64,000 nt of DNA from Bacteroides zoogleoformans (GCF_002998435.1 NZ_CP027231.1:1839001-1903000), one strand, 5' to 3'. Counted from the stretch's first letter, positions 1 to 8,263 are shown. Numbers and translations are program-made. Notes: generated by a model not told the origin, from the sequence alone.

Positions 1-1622
1 TTGTCCCACTCCCACACGCCGAAGATATTGAGGTATTCGTCTCCAGCCACGCGGATGTTCGTGGCTCCTTCGCTGAGGTAAGTGCCCAGAAGATTTTCGC
101 CGTTACCGCTTTCCGAACGGCAGGTGCGTGTGGAAACGGCGCGCACCGAGAAATCGTAATGCTTGCGGTTATGCAGCATGTAGTCCGAATATTCGTAAAA
201 CTTGTTGCGGTTGCTACGTCCGCGGGCCGGTTCTTTGGCCGCAAAACGGCGGGCGGCAGCGTCATACTCCTCCGCATGAGCAGGGTCAAGCTGCTTCATC
301 TTCTTGAACAAGTCGGCATAGTCGCCGAAGTCGAGGATGTTCTTCCGGCTTACGCTTCGTCCGCACACGCTGAAGTCCATGTAGCGCGAGCGGAACACAT
401 TCAGGTAAGTGCCACGCACGAACTCGGAGAATAGGCGTGTCTGTTCTTCGCTCATCGCATAGCGTGTGCCGGCAAAGAGCGGAGCAACGAGGGCCATGTT
501 ATTGACGAACACCGTGCCGTAGCCTCCGATATAGAGCTGATTGCCATGCTGCTGATAGGAAAGGTCTTCGCGGATGCCTTCGAAGTCGGTGATGCACACC
601 GGTTGGAAGAACTCGCCGACGTTGGTCTTTACGATGCTGTCGTTCTTCAACACACAGCCGCGAATCATGTGGTGCATGGCGATGTCTTGTTTATTGGCTC
701 CGGTCCACTTGCGCGGATCGCTTTTGGCCATCGTCTCCATCAAGCTTTGTATAATGGCGGGCGCCACCTTTACGGGTGCCGCTTCGTGCAAAGCGAGGAT
801 GTCGGCCAGCATCTTAGGCACCGATATGTCGTTATACCACCAGTTATAGGAAGCGGGCCTGCACTCTTTCCACGTCAGCAGCGCACGACTGATGGCACGA
901 TAGAGCACTTGGTTGCCATACAGGGAAGATTCGGGGCAGGTATATGCCGTGAGCATGCGCCGCACGCGGTTCAAGTGTTCCTGCGGTTCCCAATTGGTAC
1001 GGAAGAAGCACTTATAATCTATCTGCGGCCACTTGCCGTCGGGTGTCAGCTGTTTCATCAAGTCGGTGACGTTCTTGTTCAAGATATCTATCGGGGTGCT
1101 TTCGTATAATCTTTGGCGGACACGCTGCAACACCAACTCGTAGTCGTCTTTCGGTTGCGCAGGTTTGTAGTCGGCTTTCTTTCCCTTATCGGGGTCGAAG
1201 TGGTTGATATAGGGATGATGGGCGAGCCTCACTTTGCCGGTAAGAGTCAGTGTAACGGGGCCTCCTTTCCGGTTGGCAAATACCTCGGTAGGGATGCTGA
1301 AGAGTTCGGCCTTCCGTCCTTCCGGATGGTAGGTGATGCGAATGACGCCTTTCTCACCGGGCCTGTAGGGTTTGTCTTTCCATTTGGCGGAGGTGCATCC
1401 ACACCCTGTTATCACTTGCTTGATGACGAGCGGTTCACTGCCCGTGTTGATAAAACGGAAGTCGTAGCAGGCATCGCCTTCCGATTCGTCTATCCACCCG
1501 AGGTCGTGTTCCTTTTCCGCAAAAGTAATCTCCTGCGCCTGAGCGGCAGGCAGGAAGAGAAAGAAAACGGCAATGACGGTAACGGTGATTCTGTTCATCG
1601 GGCAAATAAAAGCTCTTTTCAT
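1..1622 (-). CDS. Polysaccharide lyase family 8 with N-terminal DUF1573 domain (partial, 3' end off window)
   Basis: Hyaluronate/chondroitin-type lyase acting by beta-elimination on uronic-acid glycosaminoglycans, probably in the periplasm. About 540 codons are present; the reading frame is still open at base 1. A signal peptide (residues 1-30, ending AQAQ) is followed by a DUF1573 domain (about 33-130, with GCGCT at 73-77). The alpha/alpha-barrel of family PL8 follows: NWW at 260-262, an Asn near 310, His359, Tyr368 within IGGYG, and the Arg pair of GRSVSR. These match the Asn-His-Tyr-Arg catalytic set known for PL8. The sequence stops just before the expected conserved WxW-K/R-IPG segment, so the C-terminal beta-sandwich lies outside. 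The start at 1622 was chosen; ATG at 1598 in the same frame is an equally good signal-peptide start. Substrate is inferred from family only. Confidence 0.85.
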   Translation of the reverse strand, partial: MKRAFICPMNRITVTVIAVFFLFLPAAQAQEITFAEKEHDLGWIDESEGDACYDFRFINTGSEPLVIKQVITGCGCTSAKWKDKPYRPGEKGVIRITYHPEGRKAELFSIPTEVFANRKGGPVTLTLTGKVRLAHHPYINHFDPDKGKKADYKPAQPKDDYELVLQRVRQRLYESTPIDILNKNVTDLMKQLTPDGKWPQIDYKCFFRTNWEPQEHLNRVRRMLTAYTCPESSLYGNQVLYRAISRALLTWKECRPASYNWWYNDISVPKMLADILALHEAAPVKVAPAIIQSLMETMAKSDPRKWTGANKQDIAMHHMIRGCVLKNDSIVKTNVGEFFQPVCITDFEGIREDLSYQQHGNQLYIGGYGTVFVNNMALVAPLFAGTRYAMSEEQTRLFSEFVRGTYLNVFRSRYMDFSVCGRSVSRKNILDFGDYADLFKKMKQLDPAHAEEYDAAARRFAAKEPARGRSNRNKFYEYSDYMLHNRKHYDFSVRAVSTRTCRSESGNGENLLGTYLSEGATNIRVAGDEYLNIFGVWEWD

Positions 1623-1830
1623 ACTGATTGATGTGTTTCTTGGTTTTTCGGGAGTTTGGTTCGGCGCACAAAGACTTTCCGGACGCCTGTTCGTTCTAAA
1701 AGAAATTCGGGTGTAAAGTTAGAATAACGAATGCAAGGAGGCGTATCAAATAGTACAAATTATGAGTAATTTCATCTTGAATGGGAGAAGAGCCTCTATC
1801 CGGAATACGGGGCACATAGAAAAAAGAAAA

Positions 1831-1866
1831 AGAGGCTGTTTCTTTGGGAGATTTGAAACAGCCTCT
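1831..1866 (-). terminator. Rho-independent terminator downstream of dps
   Basis: A perfect 12-bp inverted repeat (agaggctgtttc / gaaacagcctct) encloses a 12-base loop. On the minus strand the stem is followed by a T-rich run (complement of aaaaagaaaa at 1821-1830), as expected for the end of dps. It lies 30 bp past the dps stop codon. Confidence 0.85.
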
Positions 1867-1896
1867 TCATAGTTCATGCTTTTATTGCCACAGTCT

Positions 1897-2385
1897 TTAC
1901 TTCTCGCATCCTTTGGTGCTGAATGCGACGAGCATCCACACCAACTTTTCCTGCTCTTTCAGGTAGCCGGTCATCAGGTCGGCGGTTGCATCGTCGCCGG
2001 CTTCGTTTGCCAGTTCGATGAGTTTGCGCTCTTCACCGATGAGGTATCCGTAAGTAGCGAGGATATGGTCTACGGCGTCGCAGCTGCAAGAGATGTCGGC
2101 GACTTCCTTAATCTTCGCCGTCTTCAGGTATTCGCTGAAGCGGTTCTCGGGTGTGCCGCCCAGCATCAGGATGCGTTCGGCTATCTCGTCTACCTTCGCG
2201 GCGGTGTCGTCATACATGCTCTCGAATTTCTCGTGCAGCACAAAGAAGCCGTGCCCTTTTATGTTCCAATGCATGCCGCGCAGGTTGGTGTAGTGCACTT
2301 GAAAGTCGGCCAACAGTTGGCTCAATGCCGATACCACGCCGGCCACTTTCGTCTCATTCAAATGTAAGTAATCCAAAGTCTTCAT
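1897..2385 (-). CDS. dps: Dps family DNA-binding ferritin
   Basis: Ferritin-like dodecamer subunit of 162 aa that oxidises Fe2+ with hydrogen peroxide and protects DNA during oxidative stress. The ferroxidase ligands of the family are visible: His39 in HWN, His51, Glu55, Asp66 and Glu70. Length is typical. It is transcribed away from oxyR. A promoter and an OxyR-type operator lie in the shared 143-bp gap, which fits peroxide induction through OxyR. A strong terminator follows. Expression pattern is inference; family assignment is secure. Confidence 0.95.
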   Translation of the reverse strand: MKTLDYLHLNETKVAGVVSALSQLLADFQVHYTNLRGMHWNIKGHGFFVLHEKFESMYDDTAAKVDEIAERILMLGGTPENRFSEYLKTAKIKEVADISCSCDAVDHILATYGYLIGEERKLIELANEAGDDATADLMTGYLKEQEKLVWMLVAFSTKGCEK

Positions 2386-2434
2386 AATTTTTTTATTTTA
2401 ATGGTTTATACTATGTTTCGTTTCTTTTTCGATG

Positions 2435-2466
2435 CAAAGATAAGGGATGAATCGATGGCTGTCAAA
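2435..2466 (-). promoter_or_regulatory. dps promoter (Bacteroides type)
   Basis: On the minus strand TTTG (2466-2463) and TATCTTTG (2442-2435) are separated by 20 bp. This fits the Bacteroides -33 TTTG / -7 TAnnTTTG promoter. The OxyR-type operator abuts its upstream side, the usual place for an activator. Confidence 0.7.
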
Positions 2467-2501
2467 CAGATAATTTCTATCTTTGCATAGAATGTTTCTA
2501 T
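2466..2501. promoter_or_regulatory. OxyR-type tetramer operator in the oxyR-dps gap
   Basis: Pattern read directly: ACAG-N7-CTAT-N6-ATAG-N7-CTAT. The E. coli OxyR consensus is ATAG-N7-CTAT-N7-ATAG-N7-CTAT, so 15 of 16 core bases match with the centre one base shorter. It overlaps the oxyR -7 box (TATCTTTG, 2478-2485) and touches the dps -33 box. This suggests oxyR autoregulation and dps activation. Confidence 0.65.
2478..2485 (+). promoter_or_regulatory. oxyR -7 box
   Basis: TATCTTTG matches TAnnTTTG, 44 bp before the oxyR start. No good -33 TTTG is seen. It lies inside the operator, which fits a self-repressed promoter. Confidence 0.5.
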
Positions 2502-2528
2502 AACGACATACCTAAAGCCCTATTCATC

Positions 2529-3455
2529 ATGACTTTGCAACAATTGGAATACATCCTTGCCGTGGACCGCTTCCGCCATTTTGCCAAAGCGGCCGAACAT
2601 TGCCGCGTGACGCAACCCACGCTGAGCGCCATGATACAGAAACTGGAAGAAGAACTCGATACCAAAATCTTCGACCGCGGTCAGCAGCCTGTTTGCCCCA
2701 CCCCCGTAGGCATTCATATCATCGAACAGGCCCGACACATACTGATGCAGGCCGGGCACATCAGGCATATCATAGAGGAGGAGAAGCATGCCCTGACCGG
2801 CATTTTCAGGCTGGGCATACTTCCCACCATTGCCCCTTACCTCTTGCCGCGCTTCTTCCCCCAACTGGCAAAGAAGTACCCCAAACTGGACATCAGAGTG
2901 GTGGAAATGAAGACCGGCGACATCAAGAAGGCTCTACAGACCGGAGAAATAGATGCCGGCATCGTGGCGAGCCTGGCGGATATGGAAGAGTTCAGCCAAA
3001 CAACGTTGTTCTACGAGGAATTCTTTGCCTATGTTGCACGTGAGGAGGCTTTGTTCGAGCGTAAAATTATCCGTACCTCCGATCTGGCCGAAACGCAGCT
3101 CTGGCTGCTCGACGAAGGTCATTGCTTCCGCGACCAGCTGGTGCGCTTCTGTCAACTGAAATCGGCCCGTGCCAGCCAGCTGACCTATCGCTTGGGCAGC
3201 ATGGAGACATTCATGCGCATGGTGGAGAGCGGTAAAGGGGTGACCTTCATCCCCGAATTGGCCGTGCCGCAACTCAGCGAAGTCCGGAAAGAGTTGGTGC
3301 GTCCGTTCGCCATCCCTACCCCCACACGGCAAATCGTGATGCTGACCGACCGGAACTTCATCCGCCACACTTTGCTGGAGACGCTGACCCAAGAGATAAA
3401 GAGTTCTGTACCTCCTCAAATGCTTTCGCTGAAAGCAACTCAGGTTCTCGTATAG
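2529..3455 (+). CDS. oxyR: Hydrogen peroxide sensor, LysR-type regulator OxyR
   Basis: LysR-type transcription regulator of 308 aa. The N-terminal winged helix-turn-helix spans about residues 1-60 and the substrate-binding-like sensor domain about 90-300. The sensor carries Cys199 and Cys208 in GHCFRDQLVRFC, the same spacing and numbering as the disulfide pair of E. coli OxyR. This separates it from generic LysR proteins. It is divergent from dps and directly upstream of ahpC/ahpF, the classic OxyR targets. Its stop codon TAG is itself part of the operator in front of ahpC. Confidence 0.95.
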   Translation: MTLQQLEYILAVDRFRHFAKAAEHCRVTQPTLSAMIQKLEEELDTKIFDRGQQPVCPTPVGIHIIEQARHILMQAGHIRHIIEEEKHALTGIFRLGILPTIAPYLLPRFFPQLAKKYPKLDIRVVEMKTGDIKKALQTGEIDAGIVASLADMEEFSQTTLFYEEFFAYVAREEALFERKIIRTSDLAETQLWLLDEGHCFRDQLVRFCQLKSARASQLTYRLGSMETFMRMVESGKGVTFIPELAVPQLSEVRKELVRPFAIPTPTRQIVMLTDRNFIRHTLLETLTQEIKSSVPPQMLSLKATQVLV

Positions 3456-3487
3456 ATTTTGTCTATCGACCCATAAATTCTTTCAAT
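3452..3487. promoter_or_regulatory. OxyR-type operator upstream of ahpC
   Basis: Pattern: ATAG-N7-CTAT-N6-ATAA-N7-CAAT. The left dyad is perfect and the right dyad has two mismatches. The 6-bp centre equals that of the oxyR-dps operator. It ends about 8 bp before the putative -33 region of ahpC and overlaps the oxyR stop codon. Confidence 0.6.
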
Positions 3488-3495
3488 CGGAATTC

Positions 3496-3527
3496 TTGCT
3501 CTGCCGGGAAAAAATGCTATATTTTTG
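3496..3527 (+). promoter_or_regulatory. ahpC promoter
   Basis: TATTTTTG at 3520-3527 matches the -7 box TAnnTTTG. A weak -33 (TTG, 3496-3498) lies 21 bp upstream. Transcription would begin near 3534, which excludes the ATG at 3496 and supports the start of ahpC at 3580. Confidence 0.6.
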
Positions 3528-3579
3528 CAAGCAGAAACAAGAAAACAAGATTATAACATTACTAAAAACAAAAAGAATT

Positions 3580-4146
3580 ATGGAACCGATTATCAATTCT
3601 CAACTCCCTGAATTCAAGGTTCAGGCTTTCCAGAACGGAAACTTCAAAACTGTATCAAGCGAAGACGTAAAAGGCAAGTGGGCCATTTTCTTCTTCTATC
3701 CGGCAGACTTTACTTTTGTATGTCCTACCGAGCTGGTAGATATCGCCGAGAAATACGAGCAATTCCAGGCAATGGGCGTGGAGGTGTACTCGGTAAGCAC
3801 CGACTCGCACTTCGTGCACAAAGCATGGCACGACGCTTCCGAAAGCATCCGCAAAATCAAATATCCGATGCTGGCAGACCCCACAGGCGTGTTGAGCCGC
3901 GCGTTCGGTGTGATGATTGAAGAAGAAGGTATGGCCTATCGCGGCACGTTCCTCGTGAACCCCGAAGGCAAAATCAAGATTGCCGAGATTCAGGACAACA
4001 ACATCGGCCGCAATGCCGACGAGCTGTTGCGCAAGGTGGAAGCCGCACAATTCGTTGCCACGCACGACGGCGAGGTATGCCCCGCCAAGTGGAAAAAGGG
4101 CGGCGCAACGCTGAAACCCAGCATCGACCTTGTAGGTAAGATTTAA
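3580..4146 (+). CDS. ahpC: Alkyl hydroperoxide reductase peroxiredoxin subunit
   Basis: Typical 2-Cys peroxiredoxin of 188 aa that reduces hydrogen peroxide and organic hydroperoxides in the cytosol. The peroxidatic Cys48 lies in FVCPTE and the resolving Cys167 in VCPAKW near the C-terminus. The start MEPIINSQ was chosen because it aligns with the usual AhpC N-terminus and lies downstream of the predicted promoter; the frame is open further upstream but that part would not be transcribed. It is recycled by AhpF, encoded 136 bp downstream. A stem-loop with a T-run separates the two genes. Confidence 0.97.
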   Translation: MEPIINSQLPEFKVQAFQNGNFKTVSSEDVKGKWAIFFFYPADFTFVCPTELVDIAEKYEQFQAMGVEVYSVSTDSHFVHKAWHDASESIRKIKYPMLADPTGVLSRAFGVMIEEEGMAYRGTFLVNPEGKIKIAEIQDNNIGRNADELLRKVEAAQFVATHDGEVCPAKWKKGGATLKPSIDLVGKI

Positions 4147-4165
4147 GCCGTAGATTACTAACAGC

Positions 4166-4221
4166 GTCGGCTTCATCGGGCAGAGCGGATGGAAGCTCAC
4201 CGATGGAGCCGACAACTTTTT
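4166..4221 (+). terminator. Intercistronic terminator/attenuator between ahpC and ahpF
   Basis: A 14-bp stem (gtcggcttcatcgg / ccgatggagccgac, one G-U pair) with a 20-base loop is followed by aactttttctg. It begins about 20 bp past the ahpC stop. It would reduce read-through into ahpF, giving more AhpC than AhpF. Confidence 0.7.
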
Positions 4222-4282
4222 CTGTACTGCACGCCATCATTGATGGCACATGCGGTTCTTCACTTAACAACCCCATATTGTC

Positions 4283-5857
4283 ATGTTAGATACAACAACT
4301 TTAGAACAAGTGCGGAGCGTATTCCGGCATTTGCAATCCCGCTACGTCTTTCATATCAGTTATTCGCCGAAGCACGAGCAGAGTCGGGAAGTTATCGACT
4401 TCCTGAATGATGTGGCCGGCTGCTCCGATAAACTCTCCTGTCTACCTGTCGAGACAGATTCACTTGTGGCCGAATTCACCTTGCAGAAAGAAGGAGCGGA
4501 AACGGGCATCAAGTTCCGTGGCATACCGGGCGGACACGAGTTTACCTCCCTCCTGCTGGCTGTGCTGAACGCCGACGGAAAAGGCAAAAACCTGCCGGAT
4601 GAGGTCATCACCCGCCGCATCAAAGCCTTGAAAGGCCCCATTCGCTTGCAAACTTACGTCTCACTGACGTGTACAAACTGTCCCGACGTAGTGCAAGCGC
4701 TTAATATCATTGCCTTATTGAACCCGAATGTGACGCACGAGATGGTGGACGGCGATGCTTATCAAGAGGAAGTGAACGCATTGAAGATACAAGCCGTGCC
4801 GTCAGTCTATGCCAACGGAAAGCCTTTGCATGTGGGACGCGGCTCTTTAGGTCAACTGTTGCAGAAGCTGGAAGAGGCTTTCGGGAGTTTGCCGCAAGCG
4901 GATGCAGCCCCTGTCGAGAGGGCATTCGATACGATTGTACTCGGCGGAGGTCCTGCCGGAGCTTCGGCAGCCATCTACTCTGCCCGCAAGGGGCTGCGTG
5001 TGGCGATCGTTGCCGAACGGATAGGCGGACAGGTGAAAGAGACCGTAGGCATCGAAAACCTGATTTCCGTGCCGCAAACCACGGGCGCACAACTGGCCGA
5101 TGCACTCAGAAACCACATCGGGCACTATCCGATAGAACTGTTTGAAGACCGGCAGATAGAAAAAGCGGAGTTGCAAGGCAAGACGAAACGCATCTCAGCA
5201 GCGGGTGGTGAAACATTCATCGCTCCTGCGGTAATCATTGCCACAGGTGCAAGCTGGCGCAAACTGAATGTGGAGGGCGAAGCCGAATACATCGGCCGCG
5301 GCGTGGCTTTCTGTCCGCATTGCGACGGACCGTTCTACCAAGGCAAACACGTAGCCGTGATTGGCGGAGGCAACTCCGGCATAGAAGCGGCCATCGACTT
5401 GGCAGGTATCTGCCGGAAAGTCACCGTATTCGAGTTTGCCGATACGCTGAAGGCCGACCAGGTGCTCCAAGCAAAAGCCCAAAGCCTGCCGAACGTGGAA
5501 ATCTTCACCTCCTCGCAGACCACGAAAGTGGTGGGCAACGGCGAAAAGGTGACAGCCATCCGCATCAAAGACCGCCTTACGAACGAAGAACGTGACTTCC
5601 CTCTGGATGGCATCTTCGTGCAGATAGGCCTCTCGGCCAATAGTGCCCCTTTCCGCGACGCATTGGAGACCACTCCCATCGGAGAAATCAAGATAGATGC
5701 CTTTTGTCGTACCTCGCTTCCGGGTGTTTATGCCGCCGGAGACGTGTCGAGCGTGCCCTATAAACAGATTGTCATCGCCATGGGCGAAGGAGCCAAAGCG
5801 GCGCTTTCGGCGTTCGACGACCGTATCCGGGGTGTAGATTCAATCATAAAATCTTGA
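4283..5857 (+). CDS. ahpF: Alkyl hydroperoxide reductase flavoprotein subunit
   Basis: FAD-dependent, NAD(P)H-using disulfide reductase of 524 aa that recycles AhpC. Residues 1-200 form the tandem thioredoxin-fold N-terminal domain with redox pair Cys130/Cys133 (CTNC). The thioredoxin-reductase-like part follows: FAD motif GGGPAG at 221-226, redox pair Cys344/Cys347 (CPHCDGP), and a nucleotide motif GGGNSG near 360. Length equals that of E. coli AhpF. It follows ahpC on the same strand, probably co-transcribed past a partial terminator. Confidence 0.96.
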   Translation: MLDTTTLEQVRSVFRHLQSRYVFHISYSPKHEQSREVIDFLNDVAGCSDKLSCLPVETDSLVAEFTLQKEGAETGIKFRGIPGGHEFTSLLLAVLNADGKGKNLPDEVITRRIKALKGPIRLQTYVSLTCTNCPDVVQALNIIALLNPNVTHEMVDGDAYQEEVNALKIQAVPSVYANGKPLHVGRGSLGQLLQKLEEAFGSLPQADAAPVERAFDTIVLGGGPAGASAAIYSARKGLRVAIVAERIGGQVKETVGIENLISVPQTTGAQLADALRNHIGHYPIELFEDRQIEKAELQGKTKRISAAGGETFIAPAVIIATGASWRKLNVEGEAEYIGRGVAFCPHCDGPFYQGKHVAVIGGGNSGIEAAIDLAGICRKVTVFEFADTLKADQVLQAKAQSLPNVEIFTSSQTTKVVGNGEKVTAIRIKDRLTNEERDFPLDGIFVQIGLSANSAPFRDALETTPIGEIKIDAFCRTSLPGVYAAGDVSSVPYKQIVIAMGEGAKAALSAFDDRIRGVDSIIKS

Positions 5858-5897
5858 ATAGAAGACAAGCAGACACTGATAATTTAATATTTTTATT

Positions 5898-5905
5898 TAA
5901 GTTTG
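5898..5905 (+). promoter_or_regulatory. -7 box before the M16 peptidase gene
   Basis: TAAGTTTG matches TAnnTTTG, 29 bp before the start codon. No clear -33 box is seen. Confidence 0.4.
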
Positions 5906-5933
5906 TGCCCTTAAACTGTTTTGAAACATCATA

Positions 5934-7181
5934 ATGAAGAGAATAGCAAAGAGGGAGAAGCGGGTTTTCAACTCTTTCACCTTACCCAACGGACTGCGCA
6001 TCATCCATGAACGCACAGCCTCTCAAGTGGCCTATTGCGGGTTTGCCGTAGATGCCGGCACGCGCGACGAGCTTGAACACGAACAAGGCATGGCGCATTT
6101 TGTGGAGCATCTCATCTTCAAGGGCACGCGAAAGCGCAAGACATGGCACATCCTGAACCGAATGGAGAACGTGGGCGGCGACCTCAACGCTTATACCAAC
6201 AAGGAGGAGACGGTGATCTATTCCGCTTTCCTCACCGAGCATTTCAACCGCGCCACCGAACTATTGACCGATATCGTATTTCATTCCACCTTCCCGCAGC
6301 GCGAAATAGAGAAAGAGACCGAAGTCATCATCGACGAGATAGAGTCTTACAAGGACAATCCTTCGGAACTTATCTTCGACGACTTCGAGGATATGATATT
6401 CCGCGGGCATCCGTTGGGGCGGAACATTCTGGGGACTCCCGAAAGTTTGAAGCAATTCCGCAGTGAAGATGCCGTTGCATTCACTTCGCGCCTCTACTGC
6501 CCCGCCAGCATGGTCTTCTTTGTGCTGGCCGATGTGGACTTCAAAAAAGTATTGAGCCGCATGCAATTCTTGACGCAGGATATTCCCGCCTTCAAATCTG
6601 AACACCTCCGCACTCCGCCACCCATATACGTACCCGAACGACTTGTTCTCCATAAAGACACCCATCAGGCGCACGTCATGATTGGCGCACGTGCCTATGA
6701 TGCCTATGATGACAAGCGGACGGCTCTCTATCTGCTCAACAACATGCTGGGTGGTCCCGGTATGAACAGCAGACTGAACGTCTCTCTGCGTGAACGTAGC
6801 GGATTGGTCTATAACATTGAATCCAACCTGACGTCCTATACCGATACGGGTGTGTTTTGCATTTACTTTGGTTGCGACTTTCAGGACTTGAACCGTTGTA
6901 TCCGACTGGTTCATAAGGAGCTGAAGCGTATGCGCGAAACCAAGTTGACCTCTTCTCAGCTTGCAGCCGCCCGTAAACAATTGATAGGACAAATCGGAGT
7001 TGCCTCGGACAATAATGAAAACAATGCACTGGGCATGGGAAAAATCTTTCTGCACTACGACAAGTATGAAACCCCCGAAGAGGTGTTCAACCGCATAGAA
7101 CAGCTCACACCGGAAATATTACTGGAAGTGGCTAACGAAATGTTTGCCGAAGAGTATCTCTCTATGCTGGTCTATCGCTAA
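5934..7181 (+). CDS. M16 family zinc metallopeptidase
   Basis: Pitrilysin/processing-peptidase-type protease of 415 aa. The inverted zinc motif HxxEH is present as HFVEH (55-59), with the third ligand Glu135 found 76 residues later in VIIDE, the usual spacing. The C-terminal M16 repeat with the R/Y-type motif (RSGLVYNIES) is also present, so both halves are complete. There is no signal peptide, suggesting a cytosolic peptidase. It has its own -7 box and sits between ahpF and rubrerythrin. Substrate unknown. Confidence 0.9.
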   Translation: MKRIAKREKRVFNSFTLPNGLRIIHERTASQVAYCGFAVDAGTRDELEHEQGMAHFVEHLIFKGTRKRKTWHILNRMENVGGDLNAYTNKEETVIYSAFLTEHFNRATELLTDIVFHSTFPQREIEKETEVIIDEIESYKDNPSELIFDDFEDMIFRGHPLGRNILGTPESLKQFRSEDAVAFTSRLYCPASMVFFVLADVDFKKVLSRMQFLTQDIPAFKSEHLRTPPPIYVPERLVLHKDTHQAHVMIGARAYDAYDDKRTALYLLNNMLGGPGMNSRLNVSLRERSGLVYNIESNLTSYTDTGVFCIYFGCDFQDLNRCIRLVHKELKRMRETKLTSSQLAAARKQLIGQIGVASDNNENNALGMGKIFLHYDKYETPEEVFNRIEQLTPEILLEVANEMFAEEYLSMLVYR

Positions 7182-7303
7182 GCTTCTTTACTTTTATCAG
7201 CTTCGTTTTTTCGTCTATGTAACTACTCGGTTCACCACGGGACACTCCCCGGCAAAACGGGAAATTACAAGTTTTTAATATAGGCAATGAACTGAATAAT
7301 TAC

Positions 7304-7347
7304 AGCGGTGTGTCCGAAACTTAAATATTCGTTTCCGACACACCGCT
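7304..7347. terminator. Convergent stem-loop between the M16 and rubrerythrin genes
   Basis: A 17-bp inverted repeat with one mismatch (7304-7320 / 7331-7347, loop ttaaatattc) lies between two convergent genes. There is no strong T-run on either side, so it is called from position and stem quality. Confidence 0.5.
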
Positions 7348-7371
7348 TACTTAATGCTAAGGCGGGTCTTA

Positions 7372-7950
7372 TCAATAGTTCTCTTTCTTCACTTCGAAGT
7401 AAGCCTGCGGGTGCAGACAAGCCGGACAAGCCTTCGGAGCCTCCTTGCCCGTGTGAATGAAACCGCAGTTGCGGCACTGCCACACCACTTCACCCTCTTT
7501 GGCAAATACCGTGGCTGTTTCGATATTCCGGATGAAAGCACGATAGCGTTCTTCGTGTCCTTTTTCTGCAATGGCAATGTTGCGATACATCAATGCGATG
7601 GCGGGAAAACCTTCTTCATCGGCAATATCGGCAAATTTGGGATAGTCCAGCGTCCACTCCTCATTTTCACCGGCAGCTGCTGCTTGAAGATTCTCCAATG
7701 TGCTACCGATGACTCCCGCCGGATAAGAAGCAGTGATTTCTACCATACCGCCCTCCAACCATTTGAACATACGTTTGGCGTGTTCTTTTTCCTGATCAGC
7801 CGTCTCTGTGAAGATGGCGGCGATTTGTTCGTAACCTTCTTTCTTTGCCACACTTGCAAAATAAGTGTAACGCATTCTTGCCTGCGATTCGCCTGCGAAT
7901 GATGTCAACAGATTCTTCTCTGTACGGGTTCCTTTGATACTTTTAGCCAT
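7372..7950 (-). CDS. rbr: Rubrerythrin
   Basis: Peroxide-reducing non-haem iron protein of 192 aa, common in anaerobes. The N-terminal four-helix diiron domain carries the Glu and ExxH ligands (for example QEKEH near residues 53-57, and GHEERY near 130). The C-terminal rubredoxin domain has the FeS4 ligands Cys159, Cys162, Cys175 and Cys178. Its place in the oxyR/ahpCF block fits a peroxide-detoxification role. A -7 box lies upstream, but no OxyR-type operator was seen there. Confidence 0.96.
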   Translation of the reverse strand: MAKSIKGTRTEKNLLTSFAGESQARMRYTYFASVAKKEGYEQIAAIFTETADQEKEHAKRMFKWLEGGMVEITASYPAGVIGSTLENLQAAAAGENEEWTLDYPKFADIADEEGFPAIALMYRNIAIAEKGHEERYRAFIRNIETATVFAKEGEVVWQCRNCGFIHTGKEAPKACPACLHPQAYFEVKKENY

Positions 7951-8014
7951 AATCTCTTTTTTACTTGGTTAATATAATTACGTAACAATTCAATCTTTTC
8001 ACCAACCGAGAGCA

Positions 8015-8022
8015 CAAATCTA
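8015..8022 (-). promoter_or_regulatory. rubrerythrin -7 box
   Basis: On the minus strand TAGATTTG matches TAnnTTTG, 65 bp before the rbr start. A -33 TTTG is not evident. Confidence 0.45.
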
Positions 8023-8125
8023 AGCATTAACTCCGATATTATCAATCTTTTGTGCCATCATATTTGCCCATGCCCAAACATATGAAAATTGTGATTAAAA
8101 TCAAAGCATAATAATGAATGTTTAT

Positions 8126-8263
8126 CTAAAAAAGCGGACACCCATAAAAAATCTGTCCCATCACCTGTTTCACGGCCAAAAAGTCGGCATCCTTGGTAAG
8201 GTTAAAAAACAGATTCTTAAGACGCAGGATGACGCGTTTTTTCTTTAAAGCTTTGTGTATAGG
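8126..8263 (-). pseudogene. Possible C-terminal relic of an unknown gene
   Basis: The 419-bp gap 7951-8369 holds a 45-codon open frame ending in TAG, with no start codon. It uses codons common in neighbouring genes (ATC, CTG, GTG, CAG) and reads as a plausible mixed hydrophobic/charged peptide (for example NLFFNLTKDADFLAVK). It could be the decayed 3' end of a gene, or chance. No family is recognised. Apart from this and the two -7 boxes nothing else was seen in the gap. Confidence 0.25.
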
